Shown piece by piece: positions 1 through 5,877 of a stretch of DNA of 9,984 bases (positions are counted from its first letter, which is position 1; each line of letters begins with the position of its first letter). The notes below the pieces were generated by a model. It was not told where the DNA came from, searched no databases, and saw only the letters and a list, made by a program, of their open reading frames with translations. The stretch comes from Pseudomonadota bacterium. Its GTDB lineage: Bacteria > Pseudomonadota > Alphaproteobacteria > Rhizobiales > Rhizobiaceae. Position numbers and translations under genes: made by a program. Location of the stretch: the NCBI GenBank assembly GCA_023393575.1, contig JAEWKX010000255.1:1-9984 (forward strand), given 5' to 3'.

Positions 1-492
1 GGCATAGAACGCCTCGGCACCGTCCTGCCCCTTGTAGGTGCCGTAGCCGATCCAGCTTTCCCCGGCGCCGTAGTTTTCCTTGATCCAGTTCGCCGTCTCG
101 TCGCCGAGCGGGACGAGGAAACCCTTCGAGGCCAGGTCGGCCAAGAGGCCGGGCTGCGGCAGGATGGCGATGTTCGGCGGCGATCCGGCCTGCGTATCGA
201 TGACGATCTGCTGTTCGTAGTTCTCCGAGGAAGAATAGCGTGCATCGACGCCGGTCGCCTCGCGGAAATAGGCCAGGACACTGTTGAACAGGATCTCGTC
301 GTCACCGCGCCAGGGACCGAACAGCGTCAGGCTCTGCCCCTTCAGGTCCGCATGCGCCGCCTTGAAGTCGTCGAAGCTCTGCCAGTTGAAGCGGGAATCC
401 TCGCCGGGGGCGAACTTCATCTCCTGTGCCGTGGCACCGCCGGTCAGCAGCACAGTCAACGCCACACCCATCCACAGTGACTTCCTCATCAT
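1..492 (-). CDS. aglE: AglE-like periplasmic alpha-glucoside-binding protein of an ABC transporter (partial, N-terminal 164 residues)
   Basis: The minus-strand frame opens with tandem ATGs at 492 and 489 and runs without a stop off the left edge, so only the N-terminal third of a protein that is usually about 450 residues is present. A strong Shine-Dalgarno GGAGG sits 6 nt before the ATG at 492. Residues 1-22 form a Sec signal peptide: MMRK, a hydrophobic core, then an A-T-A cleavage site before Gln23. The mature start continues with F-A-P-G-E-D-S-R-F-N-W, then a substrate-binding-protein fold including L-T-L-F-G-P-W-R-G-D-D-E. In this family the protein captures alpha-glucosides (sucrose, maltose, trehalose) in the periplasm and delivers them to AglF/AglG permeases and an AglK ATPase; those genes would lie left of the window. 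The divergent LacI-type regulator and its operators support the agl assignment. The exact sugar is inferred. Confidence 0.85.
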   Translation of the reverse strand, partial: MMRKSLWMGVALTVLLTGGATAQEMKFAPGEDSRFNWQSFDDFKAAHADLKGQSLTLFGPWRGDDEILFNSVLAYFREATGVDARYSSSENYEQQIVIDTQAGSPPNIAILPQPGLLADLASKGFLVPLGDETANWIKENYGAGESWIGYGTYKGQDGAEAFYA

Positions 493-541
493 CAGAATCC
501 TCCCTGTTCCTGACTGCGCCCCGTCGCACATCGCCGTCTAC

Positions 542-555
542 CCAAAGCGCTTTGA
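542..555. promoter_or_regulatory. Operator O1 for the LacI-family repressor, aglE side
   Basis: The 14-mer CCAAAGCGCTTTGA contains the 12-bp perfect palindrome CAAAGCGCTTTG with the central CG step typical of LacI-family operators. An identical copy lies at 685-698. It sits about 50 bp upstream of the aglE start, just downstream of a TTGACA element read on the minus strand, so it probably overlaps the aglE transcription start and blocks initiation when the repressor is bound. The assignment to AglR is inferred from position and from the duplicate beside aglR. Confidence 0.85.
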
Positions 556-562
556 TGCGTAG

Positions 563-591
563 TCATGTGTTCTCCCAACTGCTGCTGTCAA
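563..591 (-). promoter_or_regulatory. Candidate aglE promoter (good -35, poor -10)
   Basis: On the minus strand a perfect TTGACA occupies 591-586. With a 17-nt spacer the -10 would be ACATGA (568-563), which matches the consensus poorly, as can happen at tightly controlled or activator-helped promoters. The predicted start falls in or next to operator O1. The -35 is clear; the -10 position is a guess. Confidence 0.4.
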
Positions 592-654
592 GTCCTCCAG
601 GCGACGAGCTGCGTAGCCTCCTTGATGCAAAGGCTCGATTCGCCCAGCTTTCAT

Positions 655-683
655 TTGAGATTGCAGATCACGGCTGATAACAA
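655..683 (+). promoter_or_regulatory. Candidate aglR promoter
   Basis: TTGAGA at 655-660 and TAACAA at 678-683 are separated by exactly 17 nt. The predicted transcription start at about 690 lies inside operator O2 (685-698), which would make aglR autorepressed with a leader of roughly 33 nt. Both hexamers match the sigma-70 consensus only partly; the geometry is the main support. Confidence 0.5.
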
Positions 684-684
684 T

Positions 685-698
685 CCAAAGCGCTTTGA
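685..698. promoter_or_regulatory. Operator O2 for the LacI-family repressor, aglR side
   Basis: This is an exact second copy of the 14-mer at 542-555. The centre-to-centre distance is 143 bp, about 13 helical turns, so simultaneous binding and looping is possible. It lies 24 nt upstream of the chosen aglR start and over the predicted aglR transcription start, consistent with autoregulation. Confidence 0.85.
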
Positions 699-722
699 GA
701 GACCGTGGCGGGAGGAGAGACC

Positions 723-1745
723 TTGAACCTGAAGCAGTTGGCGGAACTGCTGGGACTGTCGCAAACAACAGTCAGCCGAGCATTGAACGGGTACCCCGAA
801 GTCAGCCGGACGACGCGGGAGCGCGTCCTGAAGGCGGCGGAAGAAACCGGGTACCGACCCAATGCAGCCGCAAGGCGCCTGGCCACCGGGCGTGCCGGGT
901 CGATCGGGCTCGTGATGCCCGCAGCACCCGATTACTATGCAGACATCCATTTCGCAGAATTCCTGAGCGGGCTCGGGGAGGAGGCCGCACGCCAGGATTT
1001 CCACTTCGTTCTGATGCCTAAGAAACCCGGCGAGGAGGAGGACGCGCTACGGTGGCTCGCCGCCAGCGGCAGTGTGGACGGCGTCTATCTCGCCTACATG
1101 CAGGAAAACGATCCGAGAATACCCTTGATGCATTCCCTCAAGATGCCGTTCCTGATTCACGGCCGTTCGATCGGCATGGCCGAGGACTATCCGTTTCTCG
1201 ACGTGGACAACGAGGCGGCGTTCCGCGATGCCACCAACCTGCTTCTGGAACTCGGGCACCGCAGGTTCGCCCTGCTGAACGGGCCGGCCGGTCTCGATTT
1301 CACCACCCGGCGCCGTAAAGGCGCGGAAGCCGCCCTCTCCACAAAAGGGCTCGCGCTGGATACGGCGCGGGTCCACCACACGGCGATGACCGATGAATTC
1401 GGCTTCCGCGGCATGCGGCAGCTTCTTGAGCAGGAGACACCGCCGACGGCCGTCCTCTGCGCCAGTACCGTGCTGGCGCTCGGGGCCATTCGCGCCGTGA
1501 ACCAGGCCGGCCTTCGCCTGGGCCGGGACATCTCGCTGATCGCCCACGACGACGTGCTGCCGCTTCTCAAGCCGGAGGACTTCTCCGTTCCCCTGACGAC
1601 CACCCGCTCATCGCTGAGGGCAGCAGGCGTGCGCATCGGCCAAAGGCTGATCGACCGCATCAAGGGTATCGAGAGCGGGCCGGAGCAGGAGTTGTGGAAG
1701 GCGGAGCTGATCGTACGCAGTTCCACGGGCGCAGCACCGCGCTGA
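723..1745 (+). CDS. aglR: AglR-like LacI-family transcriptional repressor of alpha-glucoside uptake
   Basis: This is a 340-residue LacI/GalR-family regulator of normal length. The N-terminal helix-turn-helix spans about residues 3-23 (G-L-S-Q-T-T-V-S-R-A-L-N-G), followed by the hinge helix at 47-57 (N-A-A-A-R-R-L-A-T-G-R). A periplasmic-binding-protein-like effector domain runs from about residue 60 to the end and includes the family motif E-L-G-H-R-R-F-A-L-L-N-G. I chose the TTG at 723 over the in-frame GTG at 705 because GGAGG (711-715) ends 7 nt before it and the protein then begins M-N-L-K-Q-L-A, the usual start of the DNA-binding domain; the GTG start would place that ribosome binding site inside the gene. 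It is divergent from aglE with an operator on each side of the gap, so it probably represses both. The inducing sugar is not visible from sequence. Confidence 0.88.
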   Translation: MNLKQLAELLGLSQTTVSRALNGYPEVSRTTRERVLKAAEETGYRPNAAARRLATGRAGSIGLVMPAAPDYYADIHFAEFLSGLGEEAARQDFHFVLMPKKPGEEEDALRWLAASGSVDGVYLAYMQENDPRIPLMHSLKMPFLIHGRSIGMAEDYPFLDVDNEAAFRDATNLLLELGHRRFALLNGPAGLDFTTRRRKGAEAALSTKGLALDTARVHHTAMTDEFGFRGMRQLLEQETPPTAVLCASTVLALGAIRAVNQAGLRLGRDISLIAHDDVLPLLKPEDFSVPLTTTRSSLRAAGVRIGQRLIDRIKGIESGPEQELWKAELIVRSSTGAAPR

Positions 1746-1760
1746 ATCGGCTTTCGCTGA

Positions 1761-2660
1761 TCAGAACTTAGGAACCGGCCGGCCCAGGGACCTGCAAGCG
1801 GCGACGACGGTGTTCGCCATCAGCATCGCAATGGTCATGGGCCCGACGCCGCCCGGAACAGGCGTGATGGCGCCAGCCACCTGCGCACATTCCGCGTATG
1901 CCACGTCGCCCGCGATCTTCGTCTTGCCCTCGCCCTTCTCCGGTGCCGGCACGCGATTGATGCCGACGTCGATGACGGTGGCGCCCGGTTTCACCCAGTC
2001 GGCCTTCACCATGTTGGGACGGCCGACAGCGGCCACCAGGATGTCGGCCCCGCGGCAGATCCCGGGCAGGTCCTTGCTGCGGGAATGCGCCATGGTAACG
2101 GTCGCATTGGAGGACAGGAGCAGCATCGCCATCGGCTTGCCGAACAGGTTCGACCGGCCGATGACCACGGCGTTGAGACCCGACAGATCGGTGCCGTGGA
2201 TCCTGTTGATCAGGATGAGGGCACCGGCCGGCGTACAGGAAATCAGACCGGAGCCAAGATCGCCCGTGGCAAGCTTGCCGGCATTCACGACATTGAGCCC
2301 GTCGACGTCCTTCTCCGGCGCGATCGACTGGATGACCGGCTCGGATTTCAGGTGCTTCGGCAAGGGCAGCTGGACGAGGATGCCGTGAATGGCGGGGTCG
2401 GCGTTCAGTTCGGCGACCAGTTTCTCCAACTCTTCCTGCGTCGTATCCTCGGACAGGCTATGCTGGACGGAATTGAAGCCGCACTGCTTCGCCATCTTGC
2501 TTTTCGAGTTCACGTAGGTGTGGCTGGCGGGGTCGTCACCGACGATGACCACCGCCAGGCCCGGCTTCACGCCCACCTCGCGCTCCAGCGCGGCGGCAGT
2601 ACCGGTGACGGTTTCTATCACGGATGCCGCGGCGACCTTGCCATCGATGATCGTCGTCAT
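1761..2660 (-). CDS. folD: FolD, bifunctional methylenetetrahydrofolate dehydrogenase / methenyltetrahydrofolate cyclohydrolase
   Basis: FolD is a cytoplasmic enzyme that interconverts 5,10-methylene-, 5,10-methenyl- and 10-formyl-tetrahydrofolate using NADP, supplying one-carbon units for purines and formyl-methionine. The 299-residue length is normal. The catalytic Tyr49 and Lys53 lie in Y-V-N-S-K, Gln97 in G-I-L-V-Q-L-P-L-P, and Asp120 in K-D-V-D-G-L-N. The nucleotide-binding signature is [11 protein letters not shown] (166-176), and the C-terminal P-G-G-V-G-P-M-T lies at 269-276. The ATG at 2660 has GAGGGA 5 nt upstream. It is convergent with aglR, with 15 bp between the stop codons. It follows the Wzz-like gene on the same strand after 96 bp that hold a structured leader, so it may have its own control. 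There is no functional link to the agl or flagellar genes, and nothing in the sequence looks damaged. Confidence 0.97.
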   Translation of the reverse strand: MTTIIDGKVAAASVIETVTGTAAALEREVGVKPGLAVVIVGDDPASHTYVNSKSKMAKQCGFNSVQHSLSEDTTQEELEKLVAELNADPAIHGILVQLPLPKHLKSEPVIQSIAPEKDVDGLNVVNAGKLATGDLGSGLISCTPAGALILINRIHGTDLSGLNAVVIGRSNLFGKPMAMLLLSSNATVTMAHSRSKDLPGICRGADILVAAVGRPNMVKADWVKPGATVIDVGINRVPAPEKGEGKTKIAGDVAYAECAQVAGAITPVPGGVGPMTIAMLMANTVVAACRSLGRPVPKF

Positions 2661-2756
2661 GTGTGTCCCTCGGAGCGTCAGGCGAATTGAATTGCAGGCT
2701 GCGGACCCGCGCCTGCGTAATGCGTTCCCAATGAGACAAATGCAAGAAAAATGCCG
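2661..2756 (-). promoter_or_regulatory. folD leader with two mutually exclusive hairpins
   Basis: In minus-strand RNA, GCAGGCG (2716-2710) can pair with GCCTGC (2699-2694), giving a 6-bp stem with an 11-nt loop, or instead with CGCCTG (2684-2679), which ends 7 nt before the folD Shine-Dalgarno GAGGGA (2671-2666). Such alternative pairing resembles a regulatory leader, and folate genes of proteobacteria are known to use tetrahydrofolate riboswitches (the THF-II class). I cannot recognise the class consensus here. The first hairpin could simply be a weak terminator for the upstream gene, though no U-tract follows it. The stretch nearest the upstream gene is AT-rich, but I found no convincing -35/-10 pair. 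Confidence 0.35.
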
Positions 2757-4439
2757 TCAGCGACGCTCGCATGACCGCAATGCCGCCCTTTCCTGAAGGG
2801 AGGCCAGTTGGCGGCGGAGTTCCAGGATTTCCCGGTCGAGCATGTCCTGATCGTTCACCGCATCGGGGAAATGCGACCGGGACCGATCCGAGCCAGTCGA
2901 CAACATGCCTTCCAGGACTGCCGCGACCAGGGGCGGCAGAGACTTTGCAGAAGCGGCAGGAGCAGCATTCCGGTACAGGATGTCCCGGATTCGTTGCGGC
3001 AGCGGCACCTCGTCATCCGGCGGAGGATCGACATCGGCTTCCGGGACGCGCTCCAGGATGGTCACTCGCATATCCTCCGTGACCGGAGGATCCGTCACGA
3101 ACGCGCCTACCCCCGCGGGACGATGGTCCGGCTGCAATGCTTCGGCATCCCCCATTCCAGACCGGCGCCCCATGGCCAGTGCGATCGCAAGGGAAAGACC
3201 CGCCACTCCGCCAAGACCCGTCGCCTCCACCAGCGACCACCCGCTTACGCCGGCACGTTCGGGGTGCGCCTCCGCCTCCATGGACAGGGACATTCCATTG
3301 TCGGAAACACCAGCAGGGGCAGCCCGGATTGCCTTCTCGTATCGCTGCCGTGCCGCCTGTGCGGCAGCTTCCAGCGAAGCCAGTCTTTCATTCAGGCCGC
3401 GGATGTCCGGGGACGCCGCCTCATTCCGGCTACGCAAGGCGGCAAGCTTTTGCGTCGCCTCTGCCTTCTGCCGCTCCAACTCGGCAACCAGTCGCACCAG
3501 TTCCTGATCGAGGTCGCTTCTGGCCGTCTCGAGCGCACCTGCTGCATTCTGCAGGCGTGGATGGCGCGGCCCAAGCTGCATGGAGAGCTGATCGAAGGCA
3601 AGCTTCGCCTCGACATGGCGCTGGCGATGATATTCCAGGGCAGTGAACTCCAGGCTGTCGGGCAGTCGCCCTTCCAGCACCTGGGCGGCGGTCAGCGACG
3701 TCGCCTCCCCGATCTTCCTGTCCAGCTCAGCTATGCGGGCCTCGGTCTCCGCGGCTTCCTGCCTCGCCGCCTGATCCTCGGCCTCGGCACGTCTTGCCGC
3801 CGCAAGCCCGTCATCGCCCATCTTCTCCTCGAACTGCCGAAGCTCGGCTTCGGCACGACGCGTCGCCTCTTCCAGTCCGGTCAGGCCAGGATCGCCGCCG
3901 AGCGGAAAGACGGGGTTCTCACGATCCACGAGAACGGCAGCGACACCATTGGCGATATCCGAAGCGCGATCCGCATCCGGCGCCGTCGCCTTTATCATCA
4001 GCCCGGCTCCCCCATCCGTGGCCACGAGCGTCACGGAACCCGCAAGAAGCTCACGAAGCGATGCCGCCCGGCTTGCGGCAGTATCGGCCCGGCCGAGCAG
4101 AAGATCCAGAATGAATGCCGCAGCCGACACCGGCTGCGGAGAATGATCGATGCCACGGCGCCCGAATTCCTCGGCTATCCTGCCGAGAGCGGCATCCGAT
4201 GCCAGAACCGTGGAAAGATTGCTGACCTGAGAAGCGGTAAGCTCTCCCCGCATAACCTTCAGCGTCGCTTCCGCATCGGTTTGACGTGGCCACCAGATGG
4301 CCAACGGCAGTGCCACCAGCGCCCCGGTCAGGATCGACGTCGCACAGAACCGGAAGACCTGCCTGAAGGTCCAGGTGGTCGCACGACCACCGATTTCCGG
4401 GAATACGGCGATGTCCTTATCGGGCGAATCGATGATCAT
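2757..4439 (-). CDS. Wzz/GumC-like chain-length determinant (polysaccharide co-polymerase-like) membrane protein without kinase domain
   Basis: This 560-residue protein has co-polymerase topology: a short cytoplasmic N-terminus, TM1 at about 31-50, a large periplasmic region rich in predicted coiled coil (about 187-245 and 297-372), TM2 at about 403-424, and a cytoplasmic tail of about 136 residues. The G-P-R-H-P-R-L motif at 290-296 matches the 'HP' motif of GumC/ExoP-type proteins. In this family such proteins set polymer length and help export of exo- or O-polysaccharide. It has no Walker A motif or tyrosine-rich tail, so no tyrosine-kinase domain is fused; the tail ends in a short Leu/Glu/Arg-rich helix. 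The usual proline-rich segment before TM2 is also lacking. I chose the ATG at 4439 (M-I-I-D-S-P); a TTG at 4451 in frame is an alternative, and neither has a strong Shine-Dalgarno. The neighbouring WecG-like gene 88 bp upstream on the same strand supports a polysaccharide role. The polymer is unknown. Confidence 0.68.
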   Translation of the reverse strand: MIIDSPDKDIAVFPEIGGRATTWTFRQVFRFCATSILTGALVALPLAIWWPRQTDAEATLKVMRGELTASQVSNLSTVLASDAALGRIAEEFGRRGIDHSPQPVSAAAFILDLLLGRADTAASRAASLRELLAGSVTLVATDGGAGLMIKATAPDADRASDIANGVAAVLVDRENPVFPLGGDPGLTGLEEATRRAEAELRQFEEKMGDDGLAAARRAEAEDQAARQEAAETEARIAELDRKIGEATSLTAAQVLEGRLPDSLEFTALEYHRQRHVEAKLAFDQLSMQLGPRHPRLQNAAGALETARSDLDQELVRLVAELERQKAEATQKLAALRSRNEAASPDIRGLNERLASLEAAAQAARQRYEKAIRAAPAGVSDNGMSLSMEAEAHPERAGVSGWSLVEATGLGGVAGLSLAIALAMGRRSGMGDAEALQPDHRPAGVGAFVTDPPVTEDMRVTILERVPEADVDPPPDDEVPLPQRIRDILYRNAAPAASAKSLPPLVAAVLEGMLSTGSDRSRSHFPDAVNDQDMLDREILELRRQLASLQERAALRSCERR

Positions 4440-4527
4440 TACCGGACTCAAGCTCGTTCGTGACCGACGGCAGTCATGAATGAATCCTAAACACGCATGG
4501 CAAACAAAGTTTTAACGCAGAGACAGC

Positions 4528-5241
4528 TCACGCGGCCTTGCAATCGACCCCGCGCGGGGAGGCAGCCGTTGCCGCAAATTCCTCGCCAGAACCCGGGACG
4601 GCGAAGAGCCTCGCGCTCCTGCCGCAGAATATCCGCAGCCTGGCGGGTATCGTCGCCAGCCGCAAACGATCCTGCATACCGACATCCTGCATGACGACCA
4701 ACACCATATCGAATGCCGTGGACATGGGTGGCTGATCGATCGAAGCAGAAAGGAAACGATGCCACGGCGCATGCCAGTGCAGACGATGGCGGAGCGCCTC
4801 CGCTTCATCGCCTGCGCGCGCCACCAGCAACACCGTCAGCGGGTGTTCGACGAAGGTCAGCAGCGCAGGAATGAAGGTTTCCGGTGCGAAACCGGTATAT
4901 GCCTTGCCGAACCCCAGACGCGCCGCCAAGCGGCCCAGCGCACCCCCCGACGGCAAAAGCAGGTGGGCACGCAGCCATTCCCGATAGGTCTTGTCGAAAA
5001 GCCGGCGCGATGCGCTCCTGGCGTCGAGGAACGAGATATCCGCCTGTCCCCCGGCTTGCAGAGCAAGAGCCTCCACGAGGGCATAGGTTTGGGCAGGGTC
5101 GTGGCCAGGAAATCCGGGACCGGAAGCGTTCCGGCCGACCGGGCGCGGGAGATGCCCGCACCCACCGGGATGGCTCCGCACGGGCGCGCAGGGCTCCGTA
5201 TCTGTCCGGTATTCTCGCCTGCAACTCGACATCCGCATCAC
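4528..5241 (-). CDS. Divergent WecG/TagA/CpsF-like glycosyltransferase-family protein, possibly non-catalytic
   Basis: From about residue 49 the 237-residue protein reads like the WecG/TagA/CpsF family: D-I-S-F-L-D-A-R, T-Y-R-E-W-L, L-L-L-P-S-G-G-A-L, T-G-F-A-P-E-T-F-I-P-A-L-L, P-L-T-V-L-L-V and F-D-M-V-L-V-V-M-Q. Active members normally have Asp in L-P-D-G; here residue 98 is Ser. The usual M-G-x-P-x-Q-E is replaced by M-Q-D-V-G-M-Q-D (184-191). Family members transfer a sugar to a lipid-linked acceptor at the inner membrane; this one may have lost catalysis or changed its role. Residues 1-45 are Cys-, Pro- and Gly-rich and unlike the family. GGTGGAG lies 8 nt before the GTG at 5241, which supports that start, but an overlapping frame is also open through the same region, so the true start or an old frameshift is unresolved. 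It lies upstream of the Wzz-like gene on the same strand and 96 bp after the flagellar operon. Confidence 0.5.
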   Translation of the reverse strand: MMRMSSCRREYRTDTEPCAPVRSHPGGCGHLPRPVGRNASGPGFPGHDPAQTYALVEALALQAGGQADISFLDARSASRRLFDKTYREWLRAHLLLPSGGALGRLAARLGFGKAYTGFAPETFIPALLTFVEHPLTVLLVARAGDEAEALRHRLHWHAPWHRFLSASIDQPPMSTAFDMVLVVMQDVGMQDRLRLATIPARLRIFCGRSARLFAVPGSGEEFAATAASPRGVDCKAA

Positions 5242-5298
5242 TTAGCCGTCTCCACCTTCGCGAGGCATAGCAGACGGCGGTGAACGACCTGCCAAGCC

Positions 5299-5324
5299 GC
5301 CCGATCAAATTGTATCGATCAGGC
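5299..5324 (-). terminator. Candidate hairpin terminator after the flagellar operon
   Basis: In minus-strand RNA, GCCUGAUC and GAUCGGGC form an 8-bp stem (one G-U pair) around a 10-nt loop, 13 nt after the stop of the last flagellar gene. In plus-strand RNA the same site has a C-A mismatch, so the pairing favours the minus transcript. There is no U-tract, so it may be a weak or Rho-assisted terminator, or only an mRNA-end stabiliser. The loop contains TACAAT, so a -10 element for the downstream gene is an alternative reading, but I found no matching -35. Confidence 0.35.
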
Positions 5325-5337
5325 CCAAAGCAGCGGA

Positions 5338-5877
5338 TCAGTGCGATGCGGGTGCGGTCTCCTCCACGACCGTACCCTCGACGATCTTGGTGGGAGCAAC
5401 GGGACGCTTGCCCTCACGCGCAATATTGGCGCGGATATCGTCCTTGGACATGAAGTCGAGCTGTTCGACGAGGACCTCAGAGACCATGCCCTCGCCAAGC
5501 TTGGCGTTGAAGCCGTCCCTGATGCGCGTGCGGAAGGTTTCGAGGTCGAAGGCTCCCGGATTGCCGAGGTCGATCATCTTTTCCCCCACGAGCAGCGTGA
5601 AGAGCTCGTCGGTCGTCAGTTCCGTGATGGGTAGCTCAACTCCCTTGATCTTCTCCTTATCCATCATGAAGGAGAAACGACCCAGGAAGTAACCGGTGAT
5701 CATGCCGTCGTTGATGACCGGTACGGTCAGTGATTCGCCTCGAACCAGCTGCAGCGCTTCCTTCCTCGCGGCCTCTTCGTCGACCGGCGGCGGCGGTGCA
5801 GATGCCTTGACGGAGAAATAGACCGCGCCGAGCGTGACGAGGCAAACCCATAGACCTGTCAGCAGCAGCTTGAGCAT
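5338..5877 (-). CDS. Single-pass inner-membrane protein with FliL-like layout, last gene of the flagellar operon
   Basis: This 179-residue protein has an uncleaved N-terminal membrane segment at about 3-23, then a proline-rich linker (A-P-P-P-P-V) and a periplasmic domain. That domain reads T-V-P-V-I-N-D-G-M-I-T-G-Y, a central Leu-rich helix, then R-D-G-F-N-A-K-L-G and V-S-E-V-L-V-E-Q-L-D-F. The order (membrane anchor, beta hairpin, long helix, final strand ending in a V-L-V core) recalls FliL, a stator-associated basal-body protein, but similarity is loose and I do not name it as such. Its ATG shares one base with the stop of the FlgN-like gene (TGATG), so the two are translationally coupled; this argues for a flagellar role. 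An adjacent GTG at 5880 is a less likely start. The acidic C-terminal tail (V-V-E-E-T-A-P-A-S-H) is probably disordered. Confidence 0.6.
   Translation of the reverse strand: MLKLLLTGLWVCLVTLGAVYFSVKASAPPPPVDEEAARKEALQLVRGESLTVPVINDGMITGYFLGRFSFMMDKEKIKGVELPITELTTDELFTLLVGEKMIDLGNPGAFDLETFRTRIRDGFNAKLGEGMVSEVLVEQLDFMSKDDIRANIAREGKRPVAPTKIVEGTVVEETAPASH

Noticed and set aside
284..677. Short plus-strand frames across the aglE start and the agl intergenic region
   Set aside because: They run antisense through the aglE signal peptide and across the operators; the products are Ser/Pro-rich and lack convincing ribosome binding sites.
705..722. GTG at 705 as the aglR start
   Set aside because: It would place GGAGG (711-715) inside the gene and add six residues before the conserved DNA-binding domain; the TTG at 723 fits better.
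1746..1760. A shared bidirectional terminator between aglR and folD
   Set aside because: Only 15 bp separate the stops and I find no stem of useful length with a T-tract; CTGATCAG at 1757-1764 is too short.
2085..2690. Plus-strand open frame of 201 codons antisense to folD
   Set aside because: A shadow of folD: low-complexity Gly/Arg/Asp/His-rich product, while folD is certain from catalytic motifs.
2808..4463. Plus-strand open frame of 551 codons antisense to the Wzz-like gene
   Set aside because: It mirrors the GC-rich minus-strand gene. Its product is rich in Arg, His, Gly and Cys with no hydrophobic or domain pattern, whereas the minus frame gives two membrane helices, coiled coils and an HP motif.
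4452..4527. A promoter or small gene in the AT-rich gap before the Wzz-like gene
   Set aside because: The gap is visibly AT-richer, but no -35/-10 pair has good spacing, and the only frames are under 10 codons.
4759..5283. Plus-strand open frame of 174 codons opposite the WecG-like gene
   Set aside because: The Arg/Gln-rich product resembles no family, while the minus frame has family-like hydrophobic blocks.
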